Assembly: GCF_004348545.1 (NCBI RefSeq)
Contig: NZ_SMKL01000020.1
Coordinates: forward strand, 1-64,000
Length of the DNA: 64,000 bases
DNA from: Jiangella ureilytica
GTDB lineage: Bacteria > Actinomycetota > Actinomycetes > Jiangellales > Jiangellaceae
Direction of reading: 5' to 3'
This document shows, in pieces, positions 20,688 through 32,637 of the stretch. The notes below the pieces were generated by a model. The model saw only the letters and a list, made by a program, of their open reading frames with translations. It was not told the DNA's origin and ran no database searches. Positions within the stretch are counted from its first letter, which is position 1. Every line of letters starts with the position of its first letter. Position numbers and translations under genes: made by a program.

Positions 20688-21160
20688 GGGGGCCGTTTGC
20701 ATCGCGCCGGAGCAGGTATGAACAATGGGACGAACCAGCCCATCGGGGTGCCCGCCGGGCGCCTTCGCCCACAGCGAACCACCAGTGTCGCCGAATCGCG
20801 TCATCGCAGGTCAGGTCACCCGAAGACGGCAGCGCCGCCGACTCCGGACGAGCCCGTCCGGCAGGTCCGGCGAAGTGGTTGGACCACAGCGCGCGCGGCC
20901 GAATAACATTCGCCGGGCACACCCCGCCACGACACGTCCGCGTCACCCTCGCGACACACCACGTTGATCTTCTCCTGCTCCACCCGCACAACGCCGGCCG
21001 GAACTCCGCACCGGGGTTGCCGCGTCCTTCCCCATGTCCCGATCACGACGTCACGAGAGGTCATCGTGCGCTGCGAACCGACCGCGCCGGCCCGCCTTCA
21101 GGCGCAAGCGGGCACTGGGGTCGCCCTCCCCGCCGCCCTTACCATCGAATGGTGCCGGCC
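20688..21160. other. 473-base gap upstream of treS, no glgE
   Basis: Frames here give only short Arg/Pro/Thr-rich peptides with no similarity I can recognise to GlgE or any other family. It presumably holds the treS promoter. The length is unusual in this compact window and may be the scar of a lost gene. Confidence 0.4.
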
Positions 21161-22881
<1,721 letters not shown>

Positions 22882-22885
<4 letters not shown>

Positions 22886-24282
22886 TCGGCGACAAGCGGT
22901 TGTCCGAGGCGGTGGCGCTGCTGCCCGAGTGGCTGCGTCACCAGCACTGGTTCACCGGGGCCCGCACGGGCCCGCTCACCGTGCGCCCGGTGGCGGCCAC
23001 GCTGCTGCACGACGCCGAGCCGCGGGTGTGGCACCTGCTGGCCGAGGTGACCCACCACGACGGCGTCGACGTCTACCAGGTGCCGCTGTCGATCCGCGCC
23101 GAGCGCTCCGACCGGCTCGACCACGTCCATCTGGGCCGCACCGACGAGGGCCACGTCTACGACGCGCTGCACGACAAGGAGGCGACGGCCGCGCTGCTGG
23201 CCCACTTCGCCGACGACGCGCCGGCGCTCGACGGCCTGCGCTTCCACGTGCGCCCCGACGTCAAGGTGCCCTACGGCGACCAGTCGCTGGTGCTGCCCGG
23301 CGAGCACCACAACACCAGCCTCGCCTACGGCGACGCCGCGCTGCTCAAGGTGTTCCGCCGCGTCGACCCCGGCCTCAATCCCGACGTCGAGCTGCACGAG
23401 GCGCTCAGCGACGCCGGCTGCACGCTGGTCGCGCCGCTGCTCGGCTGGATCGACGGCGACTGGGCCGGCGACGACGGTGTGGAGCTCACGGGCAGCCTGG
23501 CGATGCTGCGCGGCTACCTCACCACGGCGTCCGACGGCTGGGCGCTGGCCACGGCGAGCGTCCGCGACCTCTTCGCCGAGGGCGACCTGCACGCCGACGA
23601 GGTGGGCGGCGACTTCGCCGCCGAGGCGTACCGCCTGGGCATGGCGACGGCGCGCGTGCACGAGACGCTGGCCGAGGTGCTGCCCACCGCCACCATGGCG
23701 CCGTCGCACCTGCACAGCCTGGCCGACGCCATGACCGGCCGGCTCGACCGCGCGGTCGCCACGGTGCCCGAGCTGGAGCCGTTCGCGGCGGGGCTGCGCG
23801 CCCACTACGACGTCCTGCGCACTCGCACCGAGCCGGTCCCCGTCCAGCGCATCCACGGCAGCTACCACCTGGGGCAGGTGTTGCGCACGGTCCTGGGCTG
23901 GAAGCTGGTCGACTTCGAGGGCGAGCTGATGGCACCGGTCGAGGAGCGGCGGGCCATGCACTCGCCGCTGCGCGACATCGCCCAGATGCTGCGCTCGTTC
24001 GACTACGCCGCCCGGCACCTGGTGGTCAGCGACCACCCGCCCGAGGACCCCGCGCACGAGCAGGTCCTCTACCGCGCGCAGGAGTGGGCGCAGCGCAACA
24101 GCGAGGCGTTCTGCAACGGCTACGCGTCGGCGGCGCAGCTCGACCCGCGCGGCGACCTCGAGCTGCTGGCGGCCTACGAGACCGACACCGCCGTCTACGA
24201 AGTGGTCTTCGAGGCGCGGCGGCGGCCCAGCTGGCTGCCCATCCCGCTCGCCGCCGTCGAGCGACTGGCGCAGTCCGTCTGA
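22882..24282 (+). CDS. mak: maltokinase (Mak/Pep2), catalytic loop altered
   Basis: 466 residues, normal length. Phosphorylates maltose to maltose-1-phosphate with ATP for GlgE. N-terminal cap domain ([19 protein letters not shown]), hinge region and aminoglycoside-phosphotransferase-like C-lobe with [12 protein letters not shown] (DFG-like Asp). The catalytic loop reads [12 protein letters not shown]; from memory this loop is normally HGD-x-HLGQ, so the catalytic-base position appears to be Ser. That would be expected to cripple or alter activity. GTG start overlaps the treS stop by four bases. Confidence 0.85.
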
Positions 24283-24329
24283 CCCGCACGATAGGCTCTC
24301 CGTGGGCACCTGACCGGTAAGGAGTGTGG

Positions 24330-26363
24330 ATGACGGAGTACGTGTCCGTGCACCCGGACCGCCTTCGTGACCTGGCCCGCAAGCTGCAAGCAGCGGCCAC
24401 CACCGTGCGCGAGAAGACGCCCACCATCGTCAACGGCCTCGACGGCTGGGACGCCACCTTCAGCGGCGCGAAGCTCACCGCACTGGCCGACTGGCTCGAC
24501 GACCAGTGGCGGCCCATGTTCGACCGCGCCGACCTCGCGGCCACCGCGGCCAACCAGCCGCGGGTGAGCCAGACGGGTACCCCGGCGCCCACCATGTTCC
24601 AGGTGCCGTTCGAGGTCACCGCGCAAGACATGGCCACCGAGGGCGCGCGCGACGCCGCCGACCTGCGCTCGCAGATGAACAGCGAGGACCCCGCCCAGCG
24701 CGACGCCGCCCAGCGCGAGGCCGCCGAGGCCATGGAGGCGCACGCCGACGACCCCGCCTACCTGCAGGCGTTCTTCAACGCCGGCGGCGCCGAGGTCATC
24801 ACCACCATGAATCGGCAGATCGTCGAGCAAGGCGTACCGCCGTCGGACCAGAACCAGAACCGCCTGCGGCTGTTCAGCACCGGCGTCGCGGCGGTCAGCC
24901 GGTTCAGCGAGGGCGGGCAGGTCACGCTCGCCCAGGGCGCACTCGACCCGCTGAGCTCGGTCGACAACACGCTGCAGAACGGCATCATGATGCAGTACGG
25001 GCCGGGCGGCGACCAGTACGGCTCGACGTTCCTGCGCACCGTCGCCGACAACGCGCTCGAGTGGCGCGAGCGCAACGACCCGCCCCGGCCGTCGTACAGC
25101 GCGGGCGGTGTGGTCGGCACCGGCTACGTCCCCAGCGGCTGGGTGCAGAACGACGACGACTGGTGGACGGCGCTCGGCATCGACGTCAGCTACATCGACA
25201 CCAACCGCGACGACGCCAACCGCGGCATCGACCTCATCCAGCAGTTCGACCCCGTCAACTCCATCCTCAACCGCACCGGGCAGAACCCCGAGGCCAGCCG
25301 GCTGCTGCTCACCGGCGAGGACGGCCTGCAGAACGCGCAGCGACTCATCGACTACGACTGGCAGACGCCGGGCGACCTCGGCCACGACGACAGCGCGCCG
25401 GCCGCCGGCGTGCTCATCGCCGGCACCCAGGACCGCGGCCCCGAGCAGGGCGAGCAGTCCGCGCAGGCGGCGGCCAACGTCTTCCAGGCCGGCTACGACC
25501 TCAGCCGCCGCGAGCGCAGCGACTACGACAAGGAGCAGTACCCCGAGCTGCCGTCGTCGCTGGCCGAGGCCATGGCCGTCGTCGGCACCACGTACGCCCC
25601 CGACATGGCCGCGTCGACGGCACAGCACGACGTCGACATGCACGGCGTCGTCCGCAACCCCGACGGCACCTACTCGCTGCAGTCGAACACCGCCATCATG
25701 AACGGCTTCATGAAGGCGTTCATGACCGACCCCGAGGCGGCCGGGGCGTTCCGCGGCGCCATCCAGGGCCAGCTCACCGCCGCGGCACAGCTCGTCTCGA
25801 CCACGCCACCCGACCCGGACGCGCCGGACATCCTCACTCAGTTCGGCTATCTCAACGGCATGGTCTCCATCGTCTTCGCCGATCAACGCTTCACCGAGGC
25901 CGAGGCGCTGGACGCCAGGAACAAGCAGAACCAGATCTACTTCGAGGTCACCAAGGACGTCCTCGAGGCGATCCCGCTGGGCGGCGAGGCCGCGGAGTTC
26001 CTGCGCTCGCTGGCCACGGCGGCCGGTGGCTCGCAGAAGGAGAACCTGTTCCCGACCGACAACGCCGACAACGTCGCCGACGACACCCAGTACACGATGA
26101 TGCAGGACCTCTCCGACATGCGGCAGTACGTCGCCCAGGGCTTCGTGAACTCCGGCGCCTACACGCTGGGTGACCCGCCGCCGTCGTTCGTGCACGACGG
26201 CGTCATCGCGCCGGCCACCGAGGCGGAGCAGCTCGAGTTCGACCGCTGGTGGGCCGAGCGGCCGCGCGAGTGGCAGCAGATCGCCGACGACGCGAACCAG
26301 GGTTTCAACGACGCCACCGGCGAGTTCGCCCCCGACGACGACCGCTTCACGCCCCCCGAGTAG
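24330..26363 (+). CDS. large ESX-type hypothetical protein
   Basis: 677 residues, no signal peptide. The N-terminal 75 residues (VHPDRLRDLARKLQAAATTVREKTPTI) look like a helical WXG/LXG-type targeting domain; LDGWDATFSG holds the turn. The rest is rich in Asn, Gln, Asp and Ala, with several NG..NPDGTY-like turns and no catalytic motif I recognise. It may belong with the large DUF6571-like actinobacterial proteins, but I am not sure. AAGGAG lies five bases before the ATG. Followed nine bases later by a WXG100-sized gene, so both probably use a type VII secretion system encoded elsewhere. Confidence 0.6.
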   Translation: MTEYVSVHPDRLRDLARKLQAAATTVREKTPTIVNGLDGWDATFSGAKLTALADWLDDQWRPMFDRADLAATAANQPRVSQTGTPAPTMFQVPFEVTAQDMATEGARDAADLRSQMNSEDPAQRDAAQREAAEAMEAHADDPAYLQAFFNAGGAEVITTMNRQIVEQGVPPSDQNQNRLRLFSTGVAAVSRFSEGGQVTLAQGALDPLSSVDNTLQNGIMMQYGPGGDQYGSTFLRTVADNALEWRERNDPPRPSYSAGGVVGTGYVPSGWVQNDDDWWTALGIDVSYIDTNRDDANRGIDLIQQFDPVNSILNRTGQNPEASRLLLTGEDGLQNAQRLIDYDWQTPGDLGHDDSAPAAGVLIAGTQDRGPEQGEQSAQAAANVFQAGYDLSRRERSDYDKEQYPELPSSLAEAMAVVGTTYAPDMAASTAQHDVDMHGVVRNPDGTYSLQSNTAIMNGFMKAFMTDPEAAGAFRGAIQGQLTAAAQLVSTTPPDPDAPDILTQFGYLNGMVSIVFADQRFTEAEALDARNKQNQIYFEVTKDVLEAIPLGGEAAEFLRSLATAAGGSQKENLFPTDNADNVADDTQYTMMQDLSDMRQYVAQGFVNSGAYTLGDPPPSFVHDGVIAPATEAEQLEFDRWWAERPREWQQIADDANQGFNDATGEFAPDDDRFTPPE

Positions 26364-26372
26364 GAGCCCGCC

Positions 26373-26645
26373 ATGCCCATTCCCTTCGTGCAGGAATGCA
26401 ACGAGTCGATGAGCATCGTCACCACGGCGGCCGGCGACATCGAGGAGGCCATCCAGGCCGTGCTCAACCTGGTGGGCTCCGAGACGTGGACCGGCCCCAT
26501 GGCCACGTCCTGGGAGACCGACCTCAACGGCTTCGTCACCGACGCCAGGAACAGCCTCGGCACCCCGCTCGACGAGGCGATCGAGACGGCCCGGGCCAAC
26601 GCGCGCGAGTGGCAGCGCGAGAGCTCGGCGGGCGCCGTCAACTGA
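26373..26645 (+). CDS. WXG100-like small protein
   Basis: 90 residues, two helices joined by a turn containing ETWTGPMATSWETDL, a WxG motif near the middle as in ESAT-6/CFP-10 family proteins. Starts nine bases after the large ESX-type gene, with GGAG at the spacing. Likely the secretion partner or chaperone of that protein. Its stop and the convergent lipoprotein stop lie in one small hairpin. Confidence 0.65.
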   Translation: MPIPFVQECNESMSIVTTAAGDIEEAIQAVLNLVGSETWTGPMATSWETDLNGFVTDARNSLGTPLDEAIETARANAREWQRESSAGAVN

Positions 26646-26650
26646 CGGCG
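26633..26650. terminator. short hairpin spanning two convergent stop codons
   Basis: CGCCGTCA and TGACGGCG are perfectly complementary around AC. The plus-strand TGA (26643-26645) and minus-strand TGA (26638-26640) both fall within it, and the two genes overlap by eight bases. Confidence 0.4.
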
Positions 26651-27693
26651 GGCAGTCCCAGCTGCAGCACGCTGTTGCAGCGCTGGTCGGCGACGACGAC
26701 CCGGCCCTCCCAGACCGCGACCGACAGCGGCTGGGCCAGGTGCGCGTGCAGCGCCTCGGTGTCGGCGTTGTCGCAGTCGGTGGACGGGGTGGTGTCGTCG
26801 GGCTTGAACCCGGTGGCGAGCACGGTGGCGCCGTCGGCGGTGACGTGGACGACGGAGCCGCCCTCGCGTTCGCTGGTGGTGACGATGAGGCCGTCGCCGC
26901 CGTCACCGGTGGCCGCCGTGACGGAGCCGATGGCCTCGTCGGGCTGCGTCCACGGGTAGCGGCCGGTCTCTTGCAGCGACTCGTCGAGCAGCACCAGCTC
27001 GCCGGCGGTGAGGACGGCGACGCCGGCGGCCGTGCGGGCCGCGACGACGCTGCCGTCGACCGGCGGGGTGGCCGGCTCGGCGCCGGTGGGCGCGTCGGCA
27101 GGGCCGGTCAGCGTCCACCAACTCGCGCCCCACTGCACGTAGGTGCCGCCGGGCAGGTCCAGGATGGCGCCGGCGAAGCCGTCGGCCGGCCCGCCGGGAA
27201 GCGTCGTCAGCGCGCTGAAGGCGCCGTCGGCCAGGCCGACACGGCCGATCGTTCCCCCGTCGGTGCCGGTCAGCACCAGCAGCGCCTCGGTGCCGACGAG
27301 CGCCGCCAGCGGCGCGTCGGGGAAGGCGACGCTCGCGTCGCCCGAGACCGGCTGCACAGTGCCGTCGGGCGACACGGTGAACAGGCCCTCCTGCCGGCGC
27401 TGCAGCCCGATCAGCTCCCCGTCCGGACCGGTGGCGACCAGCACGGGCTCGGACAGCCGGGTGCCGGGGACGTAGGCGGTGTCGCGCAGCGCCTCGGTGC
27501 CGCCGTTGCCCAGGATGCGGGTCAGCCGGCCCGCGACCACGTCGGGGATGCCCGCCGGCGCGGTGGCGCCGGTCTCGCTCGAGTCGTTGGTGGGTTCGTC
27601 GCCGGGGTCGTCACGCCCGCCGTCACACGCCGTCGCCGTCAGCAGGATCGCGGCCAGGACCGCCGCCACTCGCACAGCACGCACGAGACCCAA
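26638..27693 (-). CDS. beta-propeller-like lipoprotein
   Basis: 351 residues. Lipobox LLTATAC near residue 23 after a hydrophobic signal. The body has repeating short beta-rich blades (VLVATGPDGELIGL, GLFTVSPDGTVQPV, VVVADQRCNSVLQLG), consistent with an NHL/YncE-type propeller. The start is uncertain: TTG at 27693 or GTG at 27684. Divergent from glgB across 74 bases. Function unknown; it sits inside the trehalose/glycogen locus but has no obvious link to it. Confidence 0.65.
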   Translation of the reverse strand: MGLVRAVRVAAVLAAILLTATACDGGRDDPGDEPTNDSSETGATAPAGIPDVVAGRLTRILGNGGTEALRDTAYVPGTRLSEPVLVATGPDGELIGLQRRQEGLFTVSPDGTVQPVSGDASVAFPDAPLAALVGTEALLVLTGTDGGTIGRVGLADGAFSALTTLPGGPADGFAGAILDLPGGTYVQWGASWWTLTGPADAPTGAEPATPPVDGSVVAARTAAGVAVLTAGELVLLDESLQETGRYPWTQPDEAIGSVTAATGDGGDGLIVTTSEREGGSVVHVTADGATVLATGFKPDDTTPSTDCDNADTEALHAHLAQPLSVAVWEGRVVVADQRCNSVLQLGLPAVS

Positions 27694-27767
27694 CCGTACC
27701 CGTCCCGCGGGGGCGGGCCCGGCTCATCGGGCCGGACGAGGGTGCGGCGGGCCGATAGGCTCGAGGA

Positions 27768-29642
27768 ATGATCGACGCGCAGCGACTTCTCGGTGAGGTC
27801 GACCTCCATCTGATCGGCGAGGGCAGGCACGAGCGGCTCTGGGAGGTGCTGGGCGCGCGGGTCACGTCCATCGACGGCGTCGAAGGGACCGCCTTCACGG
27901 TCTGGGCGCCGAACGCCCGGCAGGTGCAGGTGGTGGGCGAGTTCAACGGCTGGCACGGCGGCGGCCACGCCATGTCGCGGCTGGGCGGCGGCGTGTGGGG
28001 GCTGTTCGTCCCCGGTGTGGGCGACGGCGCGCTGTACAAGTACAAGGTCCACGGCGCCGACGGCCGCTGGCGCGACAAGGCCGACCCCATGGCGCTGCGC
28101 ACCGAGGTGCCGCCCGCGCAGGCGTCCATCGTCCACCGCTCCCACTACGAGTGGAACGACGAGGTCTGGCTGGCGCGGCGGCCGAGCTCGCTGCACGCGC
28201 AACCGATGTCGGTCTACGAGGTCCATCTCGGGTCGTGGCGTCGCGGGCGGTCCTACCGCGAGCTGGCCGTCGAGCTGGCCGCGTACGTCACCGAGCTCGG
28301 CTTCACCCACGTCGAGCTGCTCCCCGTCGCGGAGCACCCGTTCGGCGGGTCGTGGGGCTACCAGGTGACGTCCTACTACGCACCGACGTCGCGGTTCGGC
28401 CACCCCGACGATTTCAAGTTCCTCGTCGACACCCTGCACCAGGCCGGCATCGGCGTGCTGCTCGACTGGGTGCCGGCGCACTTCCCCCGCGACGACTGGG
28501 CGCTGGCCCGCTTCGACGGCACGCCGCTCTACGAGCATGCCGACCCCCGCCGCGGCGAGCACCCCGACTGGGGCACCTACGTCTTCGACTTCGGCCGGCC
28601 CGAGGTGCGCAACTTCCTGGTGGCCAATGCGCTGTACTGGCTGACGGAGTACCACATCGACGGGCTGCGGGTCGACGCCGTCGCCTCGATGCTCTACCTC
28701 GACTACTCCCGGCCCGAGGGCGCCTGGCTGCCCAACTCGCACGGCGGCCGCGAGAACCTCGACGCCATCGCGTTCCTGCAAGAGACCAACGCGACGGCGT
28801 ACCGCTCGGTGCCGGGCATCGTCACCATCGCCGAAGAGTCCACCGCCTGGCCGGGCGTCACCCGTCCGACCCACCTCGGGGGGCTCGGGTTCGGGCTGAA
28901 GTGGAACATGGGCTGGATGCATGACTCGCTGGCCTACGTGTCGCGCGACCCGATCCACCGGCAGTACCACCACCACCAGATGACGTTCTCGATGATGTAC
29001 GCGTTCAGCGAGAACTTCATCCTCCCCCTCTCCCACGACGAGGTCGTCCACGGCAAGGGGTCGCTGCTCGGCAAGATGCCCGGCGACCGGTGGCAGCAGC
29101 TGGCCAACCTGCGCGCGTTCTACGCCTTCATGTGGGCGCACCCCGGCAAGCAACTGCTCTTCATGGGCTGCGAGTTCGGCCAGGAGTCGGAGTGGGCCGA
29201 GTCGCAGGAGCTCGAGTGGTGGCTGCTCGACCGCCACGGCCACGCGGGGCTGCAGCGGCTGGTCACCGACCTCAACGGGCTGTACCGGGCCGGGCCGGAG
29301 CTCTGGGCGCTCGATACGGACCCGGCCGGCTTCGAGTGGATCGACGCCAACGACGCGCCCGGCAATGTGTTCTCGTTCCTGCGCCACGGCCCCGACGGCG
29401 AGCTGCTGGTGTGCGTGGCGAACTTCTCCGCCGTGCCGCACGAGGGCTACCGGGTCGGCCTGCCGCACGCGGGTCCGTGGACCGAGGTCCTCAACACCGA
29501 CGCGGAGCTGTACGGCGGCTCAGGGGTCGGCAACCTCGGCGAGGTCCTCGCCGTCGAGCAGCCCTGGCACGGCCGCCCGGCCTCGGTCGAGCTCCGCGTC
29601 CCGCCGCTCGGCACCCTCTGGCTCCGCCCCGCCACGAGATGA
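27768..29642 (+). CDS. glgB: 1,4-alpha-glucan branching enzyme
   Basis: 624 residues, GH13 with an N-terminal CBM48 ([22 protein letters not shown]). It forms alpha-1,6 branches in glycogen. Catalytic residues: Asp in [17 protein letters not shown], Glu in [11 protein letters not shown] and Asp in [14 protein letters not shown]. It lacks the additional N-terminal module found in 700+ residue forms, so it starts directly at CBM48. GAGGA sits just before the ATG. The stop codon is the first element of a 186-base inverted repeat. Confidence 0.93.
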   Translation: MIDAQRLLGEVDLHLIGEGRHERLWEVLGARVTSIDGVEGTAFTVWAPNARQVQVVGEFNGWHGGGHAMSRLGGGVWGLFVPGVGDGALYKYKVHGADGRWRDKADPMALRTEVPPAQASIVHRSHYEWNDEVWLARRPSSLHAQPMSVYEVHLGSWRRGRSYRELAVELAAYVTELGFTHVELLPVAEHPFGGSWGYQVTSYYAPTSRFGHPDDFKFLVDTLHQAGIGVLLDWVPAHFPRDDWALARFDGTPLYEHADPRRGEHPDWGTYVFDFGRPEVRNFLVANALYWLTEYHIDGLRVDAVASMLYLDYSRPEGAWLPNSHGGRENLDAIAFLQETNATAYRSVPGIVTIAEESTAWPGVTRPTHLGGLGFGLKWNMGWMHDSLAYVSRDPIHRQYHHHQMTFSMMYAFSENFILPLSHDEVVHGKGSLLGKMPGDRWQQLANLRAFYAFMWAHPGKQLLFMGCEFGQESEWAESQELEWWLLDRHGHAGLQRLVTDLNGLYRAGPELWALDTDPAGFEWIDANDAPGNVFSFLRHGPDGELLVCVANFSAVPHEGYRVGLPHAGPWTEVLNTDAELYGGSGVGNLGEVLAVEQPWHGRPASVELRVPPLGTLWLRPATR

Positions 29643-29824
29643 TCACGTTCAGCACGCAATTCCGTGTCGCACTACGATCGCAAGCCTCATGATGCTCGGG
29701 TCATCCTCATGGCGGGCCGTTGGCCCACAGGGACAGCGTTGCCGCGAACGTCATGAGGATTACCCGAGCGTCACCACGGTTGCAGGCGTAGTCCAGCACG
29801 CGATTTCGCGCTGAACGTGATCAT
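29639..29824. repeat. palindrome family A, two-armed copy (copy 2)
   Basis: Two arms of about 73 bases with roughly 80% identity as inverted repeats. The left arm starts ATGATCACGTTCAGCACG; the right arm read on the minus strand starts ATGATCACGTTCAGCGCG. Both pass through ACTACG and CTCGGGT to ATCCTCATG, around a 40-base loop. The glgB TGA is at 29640-29642 in the left arm tip. No open frame inside. Confidence 0.85.
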
Positions 29825-29833
29825 TTCGGGGCC

Positions 29834-29867
29834 GGGCGCCGTCACCCGGGGTCGGGTGACGGCGCCC
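29834..29867. terminator. strong hairpin terminator of the S8 peptidase gene
   Basis: A perfect 15-bp stem, GGGCGCCGTCACCCG with CGGGTGACGGCGCCC, and a four-base loop, 14 bases from the minus-strand stop at 29881. Could also stop glgB transcripts that pass the preceding palindrome. Confidence 0.75.
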
Positions 29868-29880
29868 TTCGGGACGTGCG

Positions 29881-32637
29881 TCAGTCCCGGTCCACGACGA
29901 TGACCGGGGAGTCCCAGGTCTCGACGTGGGCCGGGTTGGACGGGTCGCCGAGCGGCTTGGTGGCCGTCAGCCGCAGGACGTAGCGGCCGTCGGGCACCTC
30001 CACCCGCCCGTCGGTGCCGCTGCCGCGCGGCCGGGTGCCGTCCCAGGTGTAGGCGTTGAACGCCGTCGCCGCGCCGCTGCGCCCGACGTAGTCCTCGGAG
30101 AACACCGTGTTCAGCCGGCCCGCGTACGGGCGGCCCGGGGTGCCGTCGGCCTTGGCGTGGAACAGCTGTAGCGACAGGTTCTGCGCCGCGTGCTCCAGAT
30201 GCGCGACGACGACCGGGTAGTCGCCCTCGGTCATCGAGAACGTCGCGCCGTCGGGCAGCAGTGCGAACTGGCCGCCCATGGTGCAGTTGACGCCGACGTA
30301 GCGCTGGCAGGCCGTGACGTCGGCCAGCCCCGGCAGCCCGGCGCCGGCGTCGGTCAGGATCGGCAGCTGCTGGTAGTCGCCGACGAAGCCGGCGAACGGC
30401 ACCCGCAGCGGCTGACCGTCGGCCGGGGTCAGGACCACCCAGCCGCCGTACTGCCCCAGCGCGGGCTCGGCCGGAGCGGTCACCGTCACCTCCACGGACG
30501 CAGAACCGCCGGCCGGCACCGTCACCGACGGAGCGGAGAACGCGACCGTCGCGCCGCCCTCGAAGAAGCCCGGGTTGTTCGGCGCGCCCGCGGTGCTGAT
30601 GCCGTCGGCGTGCGACAGCTCGTACGTGACCGCACTGTCGCCGTCGTTCGTGAGGGTCAGCGTCCGCGTCGACGGGCCCGCCTCGCTCTCGCCCAGCGAC
30701 AGCTTGCCGGGCGCCACCGCGACCGGCGACAGGATCGCGTCGTCGATGTCGAGCATGCCCGCGCCCTGGCGGTGCGCCGGCTCGAGGTACCCGGCGCCGG
30801 GGACCAGCGACCAGTCGGCCGGGTCGGCGCTGTTCTGCAGCACGTCGCGGACCTCGGCCGGGGTGAGGGACGGGTGCGCCTGCAGCAGCAGGGCGACCGC
30901 GCCGGCCACGTGCGGCGACGCCATCGAGGTGCCGGAGATGACGGCGTACCCGTCGTCCTCGAGCGGGTAGGTCGAGCGGATCAGCCCGCCCGGCGCGCCG
31001 AGGTCCGGCTTCAGCGACAGGTCCGACGCCATGCCGTAGGAGCTGAACGACGAGACCAGCCCGGCGGTCGTGTTCTCGATCGTGGTGGTCTCGTCGGTCC
31101 AGGTCAGCGTCGTGGCGCCGGCGGCGATGCGGCCGTCCAGCTCGACGCCGTCGTCCTGCGGGACCGCGACGACGGGGATGGTGATCGGCGGGTCGGCCGG
31201 CGACGGCGGAGCCACCGTCGGCGAGAGCGCGCCGGGCACGTTGTTGTAGAGGATGACGGCGGCGGCCCCGGCCTGCTGGGCGTTGCGCGCCTTCTCGTAG
31301 AACGGGCAGGTGCCGCGCTCGATCAGCGCGACGGTGCCGCTGAGGTCGGGCAGCGCGCCGGTGGCCGTGCAGGCGTCGGCCGTCGAGGCCGGTGTGCCGG
31401 TGCGCGACATGGGCAGGCTGCCCTCGGTCGGCGCCGACGGCGACCCGGCCGCCTCGGCGTAGCCGAACTCGCGGCCGTCGGGGGTGACGGTGAACATCCG
31501 TGCGTCGTACTCGGTGTTGTCGAACGACGCGACGCCGATGACCTTCTCGCCGACGCCGGGCGCGCCCGCGGACCAGGAGCCGGCCGCGCCGTTGTTGCCG
31601 ATCGAGGCGACGACGACCACGCCGGCGTCCACGAGCGCGTCGCTCGCCGTCGCCGTCGGGTACTCGGGCCAGGTGACGAACCCGGCGCCGAGGCTCATGT
31701 TCACGACGTCCATGTCGTCGGCATGCGCCCGCTCGAGCGCGGCGAGGATGATGTCCGACGTGGTCGAGCCGCCGCAGCCGAACACGCGGTAGGCGCCGAA
31801 CTCGACGTCCGGGGCCACGCCGAGGACGCCATCGGTGGCGGTGTCACCGCTCGCGCCCACGATGCCGGCGACGTGACTGCCGTGTCCATTGCAGTCGTCC
31901 GGGTTGTCGTCGGGCCGTGCGACCGGTTGATATGCGGCCGAGGTGTCGTCGGCGTTGTAGTCGTCGCCGACGAAGTCGTAGCCGGCCACGACGCGGCCGC
32001 TCGGGAACGACGTCCCACCGGGCGCGCCGCCACCGCCGAGGTCGGGATGGTCGATGTCGATGCCGGTGTCGATGACGGCGACCCGGAGGCCGTCGCCGGT
32101 GAAGCCGAGCTCGCTCTGCGCGACGTCGGCGCCGGTCATGCCGAGCGCGGAGTCCATGGCGGGTTCCGTCGTGGCGGGGTCGGGCGCGTCGATGGTGACG
32201 ACGGGGTACACCGCGGCGACCTCGGCGGAGCCGGCCAGCCGGGTGATGTCGGCCTCGGACGCCGACACCGACAGGCCGTTCCACAGCCGGTCGTAGGTGT
32301 AGCGGACGTCCAGGTCGGCGCCCTGGGCCTCGGCCTGCGCGAGGAACCGGTCCTGCTGCTGCTCGGCCGCCGCACGGCTCCCGCCGTCGGCCACGGGCTT
32401 CGCGGTCAGCTCGACGAACCAGGCGCCGGTGGGCTCGTGGATCAGCTCGTCCGTGGGCTCCGGCAGGCCGGCCAGCTCCGAGAGGTTACCCAGGTAGCCG
32501 TCCTCGTCGGCCTGGGCGGCCGAGCCGGCCGCGACGGTCCCGAGCGTTCCTGCCACCAGCGCCACTCCGGCGGTGGCGGCGAGGCCTGCACGCCGGGTCA
32601 CGGTGTGCCTCCCCGGCGCTCTCGATGGTCGTGTCAT
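29881..32637 (-). CDS. secreted subtilisin-like serine peptidase (S8) with PA domain
   Basis: 918 residues. Order: signal peptide (to about residue 42); I9-like propeptide (TGAWFVELTAKPVADG...); S8 catalytic domain with Asp in VAVIDTGIDIDHPDL, His in CNGHGSHVAGIVG and Ser in SGTSMASPHVAGA; a protease-associated domain inserted before the Ser (VALIERGTCPFYEKARN); then Fn3-like C-terminal domains. This is the layout of extracellular actinobacterial subtilases. GAGGAG sits five bases before the ATG at 32637. Divergent from a secreted M14 peptidase. Confidence 0.9.
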   Translation of the reverse strand: MTRPSRAPGRHTVTRRAGLAATAGVALVAGTLGTVAAGSAAQADEDGYLGNLSELAGLPEPTDELIHEPTGAWFVELTAKPVADGGSRAAAEQQQDRFLAQAEAQGADLDVRYTYDRLWNGLSVSASEADITRLAGSAEVAAVYPVVTIDAPDPATTEPAMDSALGMTGADVAQSELGFTGDGLRVAVIDTGIDIDHPDLGGGGAPGGTSFPSGRVVAGYDFVGDDYNADDTSAAYQPVARPDDNPDDCNGHGSHVAGIVGASGDTATDGVLGVAPDVEFGAYRVFGCGGSTTSDIILAALERAHADDMDVVNMSLGAGFVTWPEYPTATASDALVDAGVVVVASIGNNGAAGSWSAGAPGVGEKVIGVASFDNTEYDARMFTVTPDGREFGYAEAAGSPSAPTEGSLPMSRTGTPASTADACTATGALPDLSGTVALIERGTCPFYEKARNAQQAGAAAVILYNNVPGALSPTVAPPSPADPPITIPVVAVPQDDGVELDGRIAAGATTLTWTDETTTIENTTAGLVSSFSSYGMASDLSLKPDLGAPGGLIRSTYPLEDDGYAVISGTSMASPHVAGAVALLLQAHPSLTPAEVRDVLQNSADPADWSLVPGAGYLEPAHRQGAGMLDIDDAILSPVAVAPGKLSLGESEAGPSTRTLTLTNDGDSAVTYELSHADGISTAGAPNNPGFFEGGATVAFSAPSVTVPAGGSASVEVTVTAPAEPALGQYGGWVVLTPADGQPLRVPFAGFVGDYQQLPILTDAGAGLPGLADVTACQRYVGVNCTMGGQFALLPDGATFSMTEGDYPVVVAHLEHAAQNLSLQLFHAKADGTPGRPYAGRLNTVFSEDYVGRSGAATAFNAYTWDGTRPRGSGTDGRVEVPDGRYVLRLTATKPLGDPSNPAHVETWDSPVIVVDRD

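Noticed and set aside
20688-21160. Remnant of glgE upstream of treS
   Set aside because: No frame gives recognisable GlgE motifs; only the absence is reported.
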